Source of the DNA: Aphis gossypii
Taxonomy: Eukaryota; Arthropoda; Insecta; Hemiptera; Aphididae
Reading direction: 5' to 3'
NCBI RefSeq assembly: GCF_020184175.1
Contig: NC_065530.1
Location: forward strand, 32,899,260 to 32,963,259
Length of the DNA: 64,000 nucleotides
The position numbers were made by a program, and so were the translations under genes. The notes beneath the pieces are model-generated. The model was not told the DNA's origin, made no database searches, and saw nothing but the letters and a program-made list of their open reading frames with translations. Below, piece by piece: positions 51,201 to 63,062 of this stretch; the stretch's first letter is position 1; each line of letters opens with the position of its first letter.

Positions 51201-53130
51201 TGTTATTATATTTAATTATGTTAACAGAGTATAAATGAACAATACTCCTATAAACAGTTTACATGACTGATCATTACGATAAACGTGACGATGATTAATT
51301 AATGAACGATAATAATATTTGTCAAAACAAAATCATATGAAGACAGACCAAATTTTTAATAGTTTATAACATCTATTAATTACTGAATTGTGATGTGAGT
51401 CAATGGAAAACGATTACCTCATGTTGTTATTTGAAATTAAAAAGTATTGATTATCAACAACAAATTAAACATTTATAATATATTATTTAGTTCTAAATCA
51501 CTTAAAAACCACAGAAAATGATTATTTAAAAACGAACCATTACATTACACTATTTTCTTATCCATTTTTTTTTTAACCAGTGGAAATTCAAAAAAAATAA
51601 ACTATCATTTAACAACCTGGGATTGATAAAACTGAGTTTAATACTTACATAATGCTTATATCAATATTATCATTACTGATAAAACATAGTACAATAATTA
51701 TATATTACATCATACCTAACTGTTTACTGTTTAATATTATTTTCAAATAGTCCTATTAGGAATCTACGAATATAATATGAATTAATGAGATTACATACAA
51801 GTTAAAATTGATTATTCTGGTCTATAACAACATTTTTACAATTGATCATCATTTATTATAATATGTTAACTTGATAAAACATCCATTTTAAATAATAATG
51901 TAGATAATGCATACGTTTATAAGATTTTTTGAATATAACGATATTAATAGTCTTACCAACAGTGATAATTTCCAAAAAAAAGTTCCTACACAACAAAACA
52001 ACATCATTATACTTTAGGTTTATTAAAATTCAAAACTGTATATAAAAACAAAAAGACAAAGTTTGGATGGGATACAAAGTCCATTCATTAAACATCCGTC
52101 TCTCGTCTCACTCGCCTTAGCTGTAATATGTTTATAGGAGTTTTTTAAATATGATTAAAAGTAAAAAAAATAGTAGTTGCCGAAACTGTTATAATATCTA
52201 GGGATAAGAATTTCATTAAAAAAATCAAAAAATGCATTTACCATATGGCAAGTTGTAATGCATGTATATATGTTTTTAAACTTATATGAATGAAAAAATG
52301 TAGAATCAAACTTTAAGTATGATAACGATTAAAGCTGATAAGGTTATGTATAGTTATTACGAAGAGTATTAAAATAAATATAAATATCACACCTACGTTT
52401 AATGGCATTACCTATGTTTTTCTTGTCTCCACAAGACAGTTTATTATATACATAGAAAATCGAATGCACATTGAAACTGAAAATTATGTCGATCAAAGCG
52501 ACGGTCGGATACAAAAACATAACGAATAAAGGTTAGTTAAGTACATATTTATTAATCAAAGAAAATAAAGCTAAACGAAATCAATAATGTGCAGTGATTT
52601 CATTTTTAGTCGCCGAGCAATAATATAATCTCAAGGACCGACCAGTTTCTTCTTTCATACCCAAATAATACCGTTTCAATCGTCGTCGAGTATTGTACAA
52701 TACGATAAACGAATATCTATCGAAATATTATTATATAGGTACATTTTAAATTATAAGTACCTGTACGATATTACGTCAATCGGTTGTGTGTTACACATAC
52801 GGAATAATTTCGCGCAGAATAACGCTCGTCGTACGTACCTATTAGTTCCGGGTCTTTGACGAGCAGTTGCGGTGTTCGCATCGTATAAATGCCACCGAAC
52901 CTTTGGTCGCCCAGCTGCCGGTAAAGGTTGTGCAGCACGTCCATGAAGTGCATCCGGCCCAGCATGGAGGGCATCGCGTGCCCGAACAACGGCACCGGCG
53001 GCGACGGACTTGATACTCCCAGTTTGGACCAGTGGCTGTGGGTCCACGTGCAGTACATGTACGCGGCACCGAGGAACGCGGTGACCAACAGCATTTTCAG
53101 ATCGAACAGTTCGTAGACGAATTCAAACAT
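45036..53130 (-). CDS. Cytochrome P450, CYP6-like (CYP3 clan), complete five-exon gene
   Basis: Five exons (53130-52839, 51062-50463, 50008-49784, 45556-45305, 45202-45036) join in frame to 1536 nt, 511 residues plus TAA, the usual size for microsomal P450s. Order of parts: N-terminal membrane anchor (about residues 13-31), proline hinge SPSPPVP (41-47), helix-C WKTMR (134-138), helix-I AGFET (315-319), helix-K ETLR (373-376), FEPDRF (427-432), and heme loop FGDGPRFCIG (448-457) with Cys455 as the iron ligand. All catalytic motifs are intact. Enzymes of this clan sit on the endoplasmic reticulum, take electrons from P450 reductase and oxidise lipophilic substrates; many insect CYP6 members detoxify plant compounds or insecticides. 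That role is family knowledge; the substrate here is unknown. All four introns are phase 1 with GT-AG ends. Exact subfamily cannot be named without a search. Confidence 0.93.
45305..45556 (-). CDS. P450 exon 4: ExxR, PERF-type motif and most of the heme loop
   Basis: 252 bases after TTTTCAG. Encodes ETLRKYPPLVTLNRVVTKPY through DPEAFEPDRF to PFGDGPRFCI, with the heme-ligand Cys455. Ends ATCG|GTACGT. Confidence 0.93.
45557..49783 (-). other. P450 intron 3 (4.2 kb) with transposon debris
   Basis: AT-rich intron without other exons that I can see. It includes (ATT)n at about 45991-46016 and the possible transposon end at 48770-48894. No second gene was recognised on either strand inside it. Confidence 0.55.
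48766..48894 (-). mobile_element. Possible transposon end inside the P450 intron
   Basis: The run of ATCGGTT, ATATCGAAATATCGG and CTATCGGCCCAGCTCTA is typical of repeat ends that, read on the minus strand, begin TAGAGCTGGGCCGATAG. I know this motif from insect DNA repeats. The other end was not found (the poly-A-rich 48640-48740 region may belong to it). Confidence 0.3.
49784..50008 (-). CDS. P450 exon 3: oxygen-binding I helix
   Basis: 225 bases after a long pyrimidine tract ending TTTAG. Encodes EKFTEMDIVANAYILFIAGF followed by ETVS, and ends YMGMVIK plus one base at GTAAGA. Intron 3, 4227 bases, splits the Glu codon of the ExxR motif. Confidence 0.92.
50463..51062 (-). CDS. P450 exon 2: helices B-G region
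   Basis: 600 bases from acceptor CCTTAG|GACAC to donor GAAG|GTAATC. Contains HILIKDFNNFTDRG and RGERWKTMRQKLSPTF, typical of the CYP3 clan. Markedly GC-richer than the other exons and flanking DNA. Three long shadow ORFs in other frames lie here and are not genes. Intron 2 is 454 bases. Confidence 0.92.
51063..52838 (-). other. P450 intron 1 (1.8 kb)
   Basis: AT-rich with two long poly-T tracts (51128-51144 and 51163-51179 region). Contains a dispersed-repeat fragment at 52048-52145 that recurs near 57.8 kb. No exon seen. Confidence 0.55.
52048..52145. repeat. Dispersed repeat fragment (related to 57.81-57.88 kb)
   Basis: AAAAAGACAAA, TCCATTCATTAAACATCCGT, CTCGTCTCA and AATATGTTTA occur in the same order at about 57813-57877, with a deletion there. 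This is a low-copy dispersed repeat of unknown class. Confidence 0.5.
52839..53130 (-). CDS. P450 exon 1: membrane anchor and hinge
   Basis: Start MFEFVYELFDLKML, chosen because the longer frame above it opens only at TTG. 97 codons plus one base, ending ATAG|GTACGT. It holds the hydrophobic anchor and the hinge SPSPPVPLFGH. Intron 1 is 1776 bases. Confidence 0.9.
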
Positions 53131-53326
53131 TATCGTTTTGGGTAGAAGACGGACATGCGAAATCAATTTTACTGTTCGAACGAACGTCTGCCGGACGACT
53201 GTCGACCGTTCTGTTGACTCGTATTAAATTGTGTACACACGCGTGTAATCGTGTGTTATACCGTAGATTAGTAACGCGTTAAAGGTAGCGCCACTAATGT
53301 TTAATTAAATTTTTATATCCGTCGTA

Positions 53327-53334
53327 TATTTATA
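53327..53334 (-). promoter_or_regulatory. Candidate TATA box upstream of the P450 gene
   Basis: TATAAATA on the minus strand about 200 bases upstream of the start codon, which would place initiation near 53300. No strong initiator motif was seen, so this is only suggestive. Confidence 0.25.
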
Positions 53335-56300
53335 CGTGTGCGTGTATATCAAACGTATAATGCCTAAAAACTTTTCTCGGGTCATTTTTATTATTAAACG
53401 TCCTTCAAGAAGTGTATAAACATAACACAATTATTTCTGAGTAATAAATATCACATTACGATTATTATAAACTCACCAAACATCTTCACATGACTCAAGG
53501 ACATTCCAATACGGTAGTATAATAATTAACGTTATCGGTCTATAGAATTTACTCGTTCTTATTCACTTTAAAAAGTTTTATTTCTATTAATGATTTCTAA
53601 TAACCTTGCGATATTCAACAATTATAAATAATAAAAGTACATTTTTAATTTTGCCGATTTTTTTTTTCGTCGTTCATACTTAATCACTTAGGTCTTTTTT
53701 TTTCGATTCAATAATATTTTAACCAAACAACTACTGTGTGCTACTCTTCCAAACTATTTATTTATAGAAATCTACTTATGTATATTGTATATTTTTCTAT
53801 TTACGCCATAAATTATGTTCTGGGTGAAAAAAAAGAATAATAATATCTAAAGGTTTTTGATTGTATTCCGATTGAAATGAAATTTACAGTGATGTTGTTA
53901 TTATTTTGCGGGAAGTTTTATTTAAGTAAAAGATGATTATTATTTGTTAATTTTAAGTTTTGATTTTTTAATATAGCATCTCTAAATGCAAATAAAAATT
54001 ACTTAAAACGATCGGAAATATCTAAAGAAGTTTCAGCGAATAAATATTTAACTTACAAGCTCTAATCAAGCAAATTGAAATTTTATTACATTATAATTTA
54101 TTATATAATTTTTCAAATGTATTATTGATTTGTGACATACCACTCTACCTACAACTGCTATAGTAAGGTTAGGTTAGTTAGTTAGTTAGGCTAACAGTAC
54201 CAATTGCTATATACCGATCTAAAAAAAAGTAAAAGTAAAGTTTAGAAGTATATACTTTCACAAAAAAAAAAAAAAAACATAATTACAAAATCAATAGAAT
54301 CCATGTTTGCTTCGTTTTGATTGTAAAGCGTATAATAATTATAACATACACAATATATATCTTTCAACATTTATTTATATGATTTGAGGACTGAAATAAA
54401 TAAACTTTATTTGATCATTGGATTTAAGGATAGTTAGAGGTACGTGTTCAAAATATTTTTGTAGTTAAGATTATGTGCAGCCAAACAGATAGAACCACTT
54501 CAGATCGACAAACAGGGTGAAAATTTAAAACGATACAATAAAAAGTTTCATGTAAAAGTTCTTGAGCCCCATAAATCACAGTTAATTGCATTTAACGTGG
54601 TTACATTTTTGGTTCATGCGACCCATTTAAGGGGAAAACGATAAAATCGATAAATAATTAAATTGGACAAGCGAGCACTTTGTAAGACTTTAAATAATGA
54701 TTATAAATCGAATATATAAAACATATATATACTACATAAAACAAGATGAGTATCAGAATCAAAAAAGTTAAAATTAATAATCTTTTTACTAATGCAAGTA
54801 TAATTGATACTACAACGATTTGTTTTTGTTATTTACGATAAATATATAAAATAAACATAAATGGGGGAAATCAAATGCCACCGGAGAATAAACTTTCCAT
54901 TTATCTTTTGTACAACAAAATTACCTTGACTTTGTCATGACATAAAATGCTGTACTAGAACGTGAAACGTTTAATTTATATTCTATCAAAATTATATACA
55001 AGAGATATTCGTACGATTTATCAAATCCCGTACATTGAAGAGTATACACATAGAAGTGAAAAATTGTAAATAATCATAAAAAAAAGTGTGTTCTATTTAT
55101 TTATTGCTAAATTTATAATACCTTATGTTTTAATATATCGTTTAAAATATAAATTATTAATAAATGATTATGATAATCTCTATAGAATTTTCGACGATTG
55201 ATATTATTTTATTGTTTTGATAAATGCACGTAAGAATTAAATATCAATTGTTTGGAATACATATTTTATTTAGATTAATAATAAATTATGTAAATAATTT
55301 GTATACCCATTATATAACAATCATTGTTTATATCATTCTCAACATTTTTAATTCTTCGAAAAATACAAAACAATAATATAATGGTGCAATCTATAAAAAA
55401 TAAAATATTCATAATATAATTAGATTAATTTAGCGGAATTTACAAGCAAATTAGAAATATAGATATTTAAAGAATCTAAACAACCAATGATAAAATAATA
55501 TTTTTGAATGACGAACTGGCATTACGAATTTATAATATAAAAAAATAGTAATAATTGTCTTAAACATTGTAAAAAATATTATTTAGATCAATACAAAATA
55601 TAAGAAAAATATGTTTGACTACCTATAATTATAATAATATTGTCTAATTATTATAATATAAATAATTATACATTTATTACATAACTGAATATAAATAACT
55701 TCTCATATGAATAAATAAATCAATTGTATAACTCTAGCATTGCATAATTTTTTTTTTACATAAGAATAATTTTAAAATTCTAAAATTTTTATAGGAAAAA
55801 TTGTTATTATTTATTTTTTTTTTTAAATAATTTTAATATTATTACTTTTAATGTCTATGTAAAAAGTTTAATCAATAAACTTTTACCATATTATTCTGAA
55901 ATTACCATAAGAACATTTAATAGTAACCTTGTGTTCAATTTTCTATTCTTGGGTAAAATTATTAGATTTTTCAGTTTTAACCAAAAAAATTAATTAAATG
56001 TTCATAATTTTAACAATTTTATGCAACAAAATAAATTTTATATAATAACTTCAAACTCGTATAAAATAAACTTTAACTATGGATTTTTGATTTTTTTTTT
56101 TTTAAATCAATTTAAGAAAACTGAAACACAAAAGAGGTTTACAACTTATAATTTTTTTAGAGACAAAAAATTGCTATCAACATGTATAACTAAATTAATT
56201 AGAAAATTCTTAATGTATTATAAAATCGCTTAAAATTATAGTATGAGAATTTTGGTTTATAGTATACAGAGAAAATCATAATTTAAGTAATAGTGTAATA

Positions 56301-56565
56301 TTTTACCATTTTAAAGTTGAACAATAATCAAACAACTTAAAACGTGAAACAAAAAAACCCAGTCATTTTTTTATTATCCATCTAAATTAAATCATAACTT
56401 ATGATTATAAAAAAAATAAGTATGCTAAATTTTTTTCTAGACCTCCTGAAAAAAAATATTTATGAGAGACTTTAAATTAAATTTGGATACAGTTTGAATA
56501 AAAAATGACAATTCTATCATAATAAATAAAAAAAAAAATCTAAAAATTCGTCGAAATTCCATATA
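53335..56565. other. AT-rich stretch
   Basis: No gene seen. GTTAGTTAGTTAG repeats at about 54170-54193 and scattered poly-A tracts. A 70-codon ORF at 56021-56233 is AT-rich noise. Confidence 0.5.
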
Positions 56566-56569
56566 TTTA

Positions 56570-57045
56570 TAAACATTTTTGAAATTATATCATGTTCGAA
56601 AAAATATATTTTAATTAATATTTAGTGTAACTTTCATATTTTTGAAAGTAGTTCATTTTGAATAAACAACACTAAAACCAAATCGATGTTGTTCGAAAAC
56701 TAGTTTTGTGTAAACATTTTCATTGTGCCTTATTTTATTTTTAATTCTTAAAAATGTAAGCATTTTATTTTCTAAAAGCACGATGATAGACGAAAAACAC
56801 ACTCACATCATTGTAATGATGCGATTCTAATAAAATCAAAAATATTTATGATATTGTATAAAATGTACATTATATATTATTATATTATTATTATTATTAT
56901 ACATTACATTTATGTACATTCTGAACTCGTATATTACCTATACATTAATATTTAAAAACACTATAATATATAATTCGTGTAATTATTTTCAGTTTCAAGT
57001 ATACAATATTAAGGAGCCATTCTGCAATCATCTGGCCAACTAAAT
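56570..57045 (+). repeat. Direct duplication, copy A
   Basis: Shares long collinear matches with 58383-58780 and 58960-59010, including AAAGTAGTTCATTTTGAATA, CATTGTGCCTTATTTTATTT, CACATCATTGTAATGATGCG and AAAAACACTATAATATATAA. A further matching piece follows at 57765-57800 (AATGTTTGTGTCTTAAT..GGCATTC), so copy A appears interrupted by about 700 extra bases (57046-57764), or copy B lost them. No coding potential. Confidence 0.7.
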
Positions 57046-58382
57046 TAGAAAAATACTGATAAATTGTACAGCGCAAAACGAGAGTTAAGTAAGAAATTAA
57101 TAATTACTATAATATAGATCATGAATTTCCGATCTTAAAGATTTTGGAGGTCATAATAAATTATACTGTAGCATTTTAAATTCAGCATATCTTATAAGTA
57201 TAATACTGTAAACCAAAAATATTATACAAGCACCAAATAATATTATAATTTTGAAAAGAATATTGTTCACTGCGCCGTACCTATATTGCCTATACACTAC
57301 GCCGTTCAACGCTCCTTATGAAAAACAATTATTATTTGGATAAGTCAAACTTGGTTTATGAGGTTTAAAAATATCAGTAGTTCATAGAATATTAAAAAAG
57401 CTTAACTACTTTTAAAATAAATGCAAGGTTTTAATACCTTACTCAGTTACTCAGCTATTTTTTTTTTATTTTAATTGAAAATGAAAAAATAATTTTAAAA
57501 TAAGATTGATCAGTGAACTTTTTTCAAAAATAAAAATACCTCTTTTTTAATAATATTATTTCTTACAATATATTTTTAGCTTTAACTATGATGCTTTTAG
57601 CCGATGCAATTATATATTAATTACATTTATATTTAATTTAATTTATTTTGAAGATGGTGTTTGTTTTTTACTTAATATAGTTGAGTAGCTAAATTTGTTT
57701 GGTGTATTGACTGTCTTTTTTTTCAGTACTATAGAATTTCTTGTAGGGACTTTGGTAGTAAATGTTTGTGTCTTAATACTTAAGGCATTCATACAAAAAT
57801 ATATGTAAACATAAAAAGACAAAATCCATTATTTAAGCATCCGTCTTTCGTCTCAATATGTTTAAAGGTAAAAAATTGTAATGTAAAAAAAATTTGGAGC
57901 TTACCTTTGTACTAAAAATGTTAGATAAATTGTAACATAAACTTTTAAAAGTATAAAAGTATTCTTAAGTTTGTTGATAACTTGTAGTGTTATATTTGTT
58001 TTGGTTAAATTTTGCTTTATAAAGTAAATTTTTAAAAAAAAGTATCAAAACATAAGTTAAAAATATTTTGTTTAAGTGTAAAAACCGTTGAATTTTTTAA
58101 AAATTTAAAAATTTAATTTAATTTTTAAAACTGATAAATAAAATTTGTTTTATGAAATTATATTTTTTATAAACAAGCTTTAAAACCTAAAGCAACAATA
58201 TTTATAAATAGGTAAATGTGGCCACAAATTTATTTGATCTTTCTTTAACTTAGAGGAAACGACAAAAATATTTGTTAGGTATACTGTTAGAAGTTATACT
58301 TGGTATAAAGTTGAGGTTTATTATATTACGGTACCTATTATATTTGTTAATCTATTTTGTGAAAAATAATATGTCAAATTTC

Positions 58383-59072
58383 CATAAATCAATAAATATT
58401 TTAATAATTATATCATGTTAGGAAAATTAATATATTTTAAATATTTAGTGAAACTTTCATATTTTTTAAAGTAGTTCATTTTGAATATTCAACACTAAAA
58501 CCAAATTGATTATGTTCGAAAAGTAGTTGTGTATAAACATTTCCATTGTGCCTTATTTTATTTTTGTTTCTTAAAAATTTAAGTATTTTATTTTTCTAAA
58601 AATACGATGATAGGTGAAAAATATATTCACATCATTGTAATGATGCGATACTAATAAAATCAAAAATTACTTATGTATTTAAAATGTGTACATTCTAAAC
58701 TCGTATATTATACATTATTATTTAAAAACACTATAATATATAATTCATTAAATTATTCGCAGTTTCGAGTATAGGATATTTTAACTTAAAAATAAAGAAA
58801 TATATGTAAAAAATAATATATTAGGTACCTCATTTGAAAGGGTCATCACTGGGTGGTTACTTTTATCAAGTTTATTCACGTATTATAATTTTTATTTTAA
58901 CCAATACTCTTATTGTACCCTTGAGGTATAGATAGTGTATATAACAATGAAGGAAAAAAAAGTTTCAAGTATACAATATTTAGGAAAAATTCTGCAACCA
59001 TCTGGAAAATTACATTAAATGTTTGTAAATGTTTGTGTCTTAATTTGATGTACTTTTGGCATTCAAGAAGTA
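58383..59072 (+). repeat. Direct duplication, copy B
   Basis: Second copy of 56570-57045 about 1.8 kb downstream, same orientation. Between 58781 and 58959 it carries roughly 180 bases absent from copy A, and GTTTC(A/G)AGTAT(A) occurs on both sides of this insert, which suggests an insertion with duplication of a short flank. The last piece, 59023-59072, matches 57765-57800. Confidence 0.65.
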
Positions 59073-59267
59073 TGTATTTGACTTTGACAAGGGTTCATCG
59101 GCTGGCATAGAAGTAGGTAGATTTTGATATTGTGCATCATTATAGATAGTTATGTAAAAATTCTTGATAAAAATCAATACAATCATAATGTGGTCTATCG
59201 TAGGCAAATTTCAGCCATAATATAAAAAACTAAACTTTAAAAATAAAGCTGTTGTTTTTTAATTTAC

Positions 59268-59404
59268 CTCGAATAAATAAAATGAGCATGCAAATGGTTT
59301 TTGTTGTTACGTTCTATTCCTCGTTTTGATCCATTCAGCAGCGACGTAATTGATATCCAAACAATATTAATACATAATATGTATATATTTTCGGTGCTCG
59401 CCAT
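59268..59404 (-). CDS. Candidate first exon of a secreted protein (partial gene)
   Basis: An ATG in good context (AAGAATGG) at 59404 starts 45 codons plus 2 bases, ending at a moderate donor (GAG|GTAAAT). Residues 1-24 read MASTENIYILCINIVWISIT and SLLN, a fair signal-peptide or anchor shape, followed by a basic hydrophilic stretch (SKRGIERNNKNHLHAHFIYS). The frame is also open upstream for about 45 codons to a possible acceptor near 59544, so it may instead be an internal exon. The neighbouring CpG-rich flank at 59440-60420 could be its promoter. No downstream exon was identified between here and the P450 gene. Unrecognised; moderate to low support. Confidence 0.3.
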
Positions 59405-59439
59405 TCTTGAAATACTATTTTTATTATCATCATAAACGT

Positions 59440-60420
59440 CGACCGTTATAGGAAAGTCCACGTCGTTTTCGTTGAGACGTCTTTTTCGTCCCAATCGTCG
59501 CCGGTTTGTCCCCCCGTCCTGTATAGCATCCGATCGTCCGAACTAAAATAATATTACGATGAAGTGACGTCTACGGCCAAGACGAAGCAGACATGGGTAC
59601 ACTTTTAAATCTCTGGTGCGCGAGAATCCCAGCGGGCTGCATTAAAACGTCTCTAGCCGATTTCTTTGGCGCAAATAACGCTTTTGAATCGGATGTCGAA
59701 AGATCTGTACCGCCGGAACTTGGGTCCGGAACTCGCCGGACGTGGAAGTGCAACAGCAATAGTCCGCGGTGCATGTCGCACTGCAGCTGTCGAATTTAGA
59801 AGCGAGAAAATTCTGTAGGTAAGTTTTCGTCCTTGTCGATTTTATATTATTATAATATTATCATGTATATAACTACACCTCTATGATATTCCTATAAGGC
59901 GCAGATCTGTGGTACAACAACTACTACGTAGACTGTCTAGTGCAGATTATCGAACAAGTAGACCGTGGCCCGCGAAACGCGTAACTATCATACTGTAATA
60001 TAACTGTAATGATGATATGATGAATAATATCGTACTATTTGATGTGCTCTTATTGTTTATCCGAATCTCACGCCTGTTTGTTTTATGAGGGTCGCGATGG
60101 ATGGAGGGGCCGGGTAGGAGATTAGTTTTATCTCGAGGCGTGACCGACGGGTCCTATAGCCGCGTATTCAAACAAAAAGCGCGGTTGCTGCCAAGACATT
60201 TGTGTTCATATCTATGTATTTTATGTGCGTCTAAGGCCGAATGCTCATCTGTGCCATATCACTAAGCCGTGGTAATCCGCTCGGACCGAAATAATAGTTC
60301 TGTGGTTCGAAACGTCTAATCGAAAACAAGAGATCTCACGAATCCAAAGTATTTTCTCGAGACTGCCGGGATCGCAAAGTTTCAGGGGCCATATAAAAAT
60401 TTAAAGAGTATGTTGAGGAT
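59440..60420. promoter_or_regulatory. GC/CpG-enriched region, possible bidirectional promoter
   Basis: GC content rises well above the surroundings from about 59440 to 60420 with many CG dinucleotides. It holds block copy 2 (59501-59818) with a plus-strand donor and lies upstream of the minus-strand candidate exon at 59404. This arrangement would suit a divergent promoter, but no TATA or initiator pair is convincing. Confidence 0.3.
59501..59818 (+). other. Exon-like GC-rich block, copy 2 (paralogous to 35.5 kb)
   Basis: Homologous over about 315 bp to 35541-35855 and ending in an excellent donor (CTGTAG|GTAAGT at 59819). On the plus strand an ATG at 59593 (ACATGGG) begins a 68-codon ORF, MGTLLNLWCARIPAGCIKTS onward, closed by a TAG before the donor; the frame is not kept in copy 1, which argues against protein coding. 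The minus strand is also open. The best reading is a duplicated non-coding 5' exon or a repeat with exon-like ends. This copy has kept the better donor and so may be the older, functional one. Confidence 0.5.
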
Positions 60421-61150
60421 TCGCCAAACAACTCGCACTGTCCCGCTAATAATTTCAAATTTTCTTGTCAAATAAGTTATAAAAATTTATATAAAATCAA
60501 TATAACTGGACAATATGTATACAATATACATAATAGTAAAAGGTTTTCATGAAATACTATAAGAGAATCTGTCGCTGCTCGCTTTGCTCATCTACCATCT
60601 GGAGACTACACTCACTGCCCTGATGATTACTCTCCTGCAATCCGAATGTCAGCCCTCCCCTCTATGCATCTTAAAATGTAATAATGTCTGTAATTTGAAT
60701 TATATTTAACCATACGATATGATGTAGAATATAAAACACATGAAACAAGTTTATAATATTGAGATATAAGATAGTATGTTATATTTTAAACAAACGCGCA
60801 AACTAATCTTTGATAGAAAAAGTCGGTAAAAATTCACTATTCAGTATTCATTACTAGTCATTTTTTTTTTTTTTTTTTTTGTTTATACAAAAATATATAC
60901 ATTGATAATATTTATATTTATATTTATAAAGGTAATTAAAGTAATTTATTTTGGTTTTAATATTATGGTAGTTATAGTAGGTTGATATAACTTTTTAGTG
61001 CATTTATAACAATAAGTACCTATTTAACCCATATTAATAACCTTTATAACTCAAAATTCTAATAATATAATATCTTAAAATAAATTTAAAATGTCATTGC
61101 ATAAAGTTAAGTAATATTATATTTAGTAATTTAGTATACATACGAGTTTT
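60421..61150. other. Spacer with a GC-richer patch
   Basis: A short non-AT-rich patch at 60565-60665 (with CTGTCGCTGCTCGCTTTGCT) stands out, but no framed exon with splice sites could be fixed. Followed by a long poly-T tract at 60860-60880. Confidence 0.4.
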
Positions 61151-61189
61151 AAGTCCCCATACATTATGTTTTTAAATTAGAATAAAATA

Positions 61190-61830
61190 TTTAACAACAT
61201 TATTTATCGTTAGAATACGTAAAATTTCGTCCAAATTTTTACTTAATATGTGTATAAAAATTATTTTTCTTAAATATTTTTTATATTTTATGGTTTCAAT
61301 ATATACTACTTATGAGAAATCTTATATTACATTTTCAAAACTAATGTAAAAAGAAAATTTTTTATAAATGTCTACCTACAAAATAGTTTGGAATTTTTCA
61401 CAATTTTAATGAATTTTGTAAAAATTCTAACTTCAAATTCATTTAAAAAATAATGTGGAAATATGTATTTTTAATATTTTTTTTTACAAATGTACGAATG
61501 ACTTACCTATGTTGAATATTTTATTAATTTTTCAAACATTTTTACTTAGTTTTAAAAATTATTAATTATAATTTCAAATTATTTCACACATGCAAAATAA
61601 TCATATGAATACTTGATAAAAATTTCATGTTTATTTCGGTCATTCGTTTAAAAATTATAAAAAAAACAATTTAATTCAAATTCGATTTAACGCAAAAATA
61701 ACTCTTTTTACTTAATTTTTTTGTTTATTTTAATCAATTATTATAAAAATTAGTTCTTAGAATTTTTTATTTTGACCTATTTAAAGTACAAACTATGTAA
61801 AATATTTTATACAAAACCATCTTAAAAGTT
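61190..61830 (-). repeat. Diverged relative of the 34-38 kb inverted-arm repeat
   Basis: On the minus strand this region contains GAAAATGTAATATAAGATTT (compare GAAAATGTAATACAAGATTT at 34234-34253), plus loosely similar runs such as GAATTTGAAGTTAGAATTTT. It appears to be a fragment of the same repeat family. Ends are not defined. Confidence 0.4.
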
Positions 61831-63024
61831 GAAAAACCTAATAATTTTCTTATCTTATATTCTTATAAATAATAGTAGAAAATAATAAATTATTAGTTAA
61901 TACTAGGCTTGGATTTTAAAGCATATGCTTTTTTTTATACATAAAAGTATAAAACGTCATTTTTCACGTCATTCTGATTCCAAATACGCCAATTTATTTT
62001 TGCTTTTTTTATGTTAATGGGTACATTTTTAGTTTTTTTCAGTTATTTCAGCTACAGAATTTTTATTTTTTTATTATGATACTAAATATATTAATACTAA
62101 AAAATTGAACTAATAAGAAACGTAAAAAACCAGAATGCGTTATGTATATATTGGATTATTATTGTTTTCGTTATCAGCTTGTTTATTAAATGTATTAAAC
62201 ATATTGATCTACACATATTATAGCAAACACTAACTACCTATACGGTCAGTATGTCTATAACATCGATATCGATCATTTCAAAGTTTAAGATTTAGTGTTG
62301 TAATTTGAAACCTCTTGTATGAAGTGAAGTACGCACTGCTCAATTTAGTGGATATAGAGAGTCGTTTTCTATGTATAAAAATATTCCGTCAGACAATATT
62401 GAGTCAGTTTCACAACTGCAAATCTAGGAAAGACATGGTAATTAATTTTTTTTTTTTTAATTAAAATTCACTTTTTTATGTTTTTATTCATTTTTATAAT
62501 TATTTTGTGTTAATTTTTGATCATGTTTTTTTAATAAAATTAATTAATACAGGTACTCCTTTTTTGCTTTTTTAAAACAATCATGTGCTTTTTAGTGGCT
62601 TATTATGCTTTAAAATCCGAACCCCAGTTATTACAATAAGCATTTTATTATTGGTTTATTATTTAGCCAACAATTTATAATTTTTCGGCATTATTAATAT
62701 AGATATGAGTACTTAAATATATATATGTGTGTTTTTTTTTTTTTTGAAAAATAAGTATGTACGAACGTAAATATAAAATATTATTGCAGTTAATCAAATC
62801 AAGCAATTGTGTGAAACCAAAACGTTCGTTTAATTTAAAAATATAATATTGTGTATAGATTATGTTTAACTCTCTACGATTGCACATCGAAAACGTATCT
62901 CGATTTATTTTCGACCGATGGGTTTTGTATAAAAAATTAATGACTTTCCTATGCTCTTAAATGGAAAACCTACTGAGGATTAATGTTTTTCGTGTTTAGG
63001 GAATACACACATGTACGTATATCT

Positions 63025-63060
<36 letters not shown>

Positions 63061-63062
63061 TA
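63025..63062. repeat. (AC)n(AT)n microsatellite
   Basis: About ten AC units followed by about nine AT units. Compound simple repeat. Confidence 0.88.

Noticed and set aside
52842..53116. Additional ORFs overlapping P450 exon 1
   Set aside because: Out-of-frame shadows of the coding exon.
53128..53166. Longer P450 N-terminus starting at 53166
   Set aside because: That frame begins at TTG; the ATG at 53130 gives the normal anchor directly at the N-terminus.
59571..59799. Opposing ORFs of 67 and 68 codons in block copy 2
   Set aside because: Neither frame is maintained in the paralogous block at 35.5 kb, so protein coding is unlikely.
60303..60312. GGTTCGAAAC as a tRNA T-loop
   Set aside because: No acceptor stem, anticodon arm or D-arm could be built around it.
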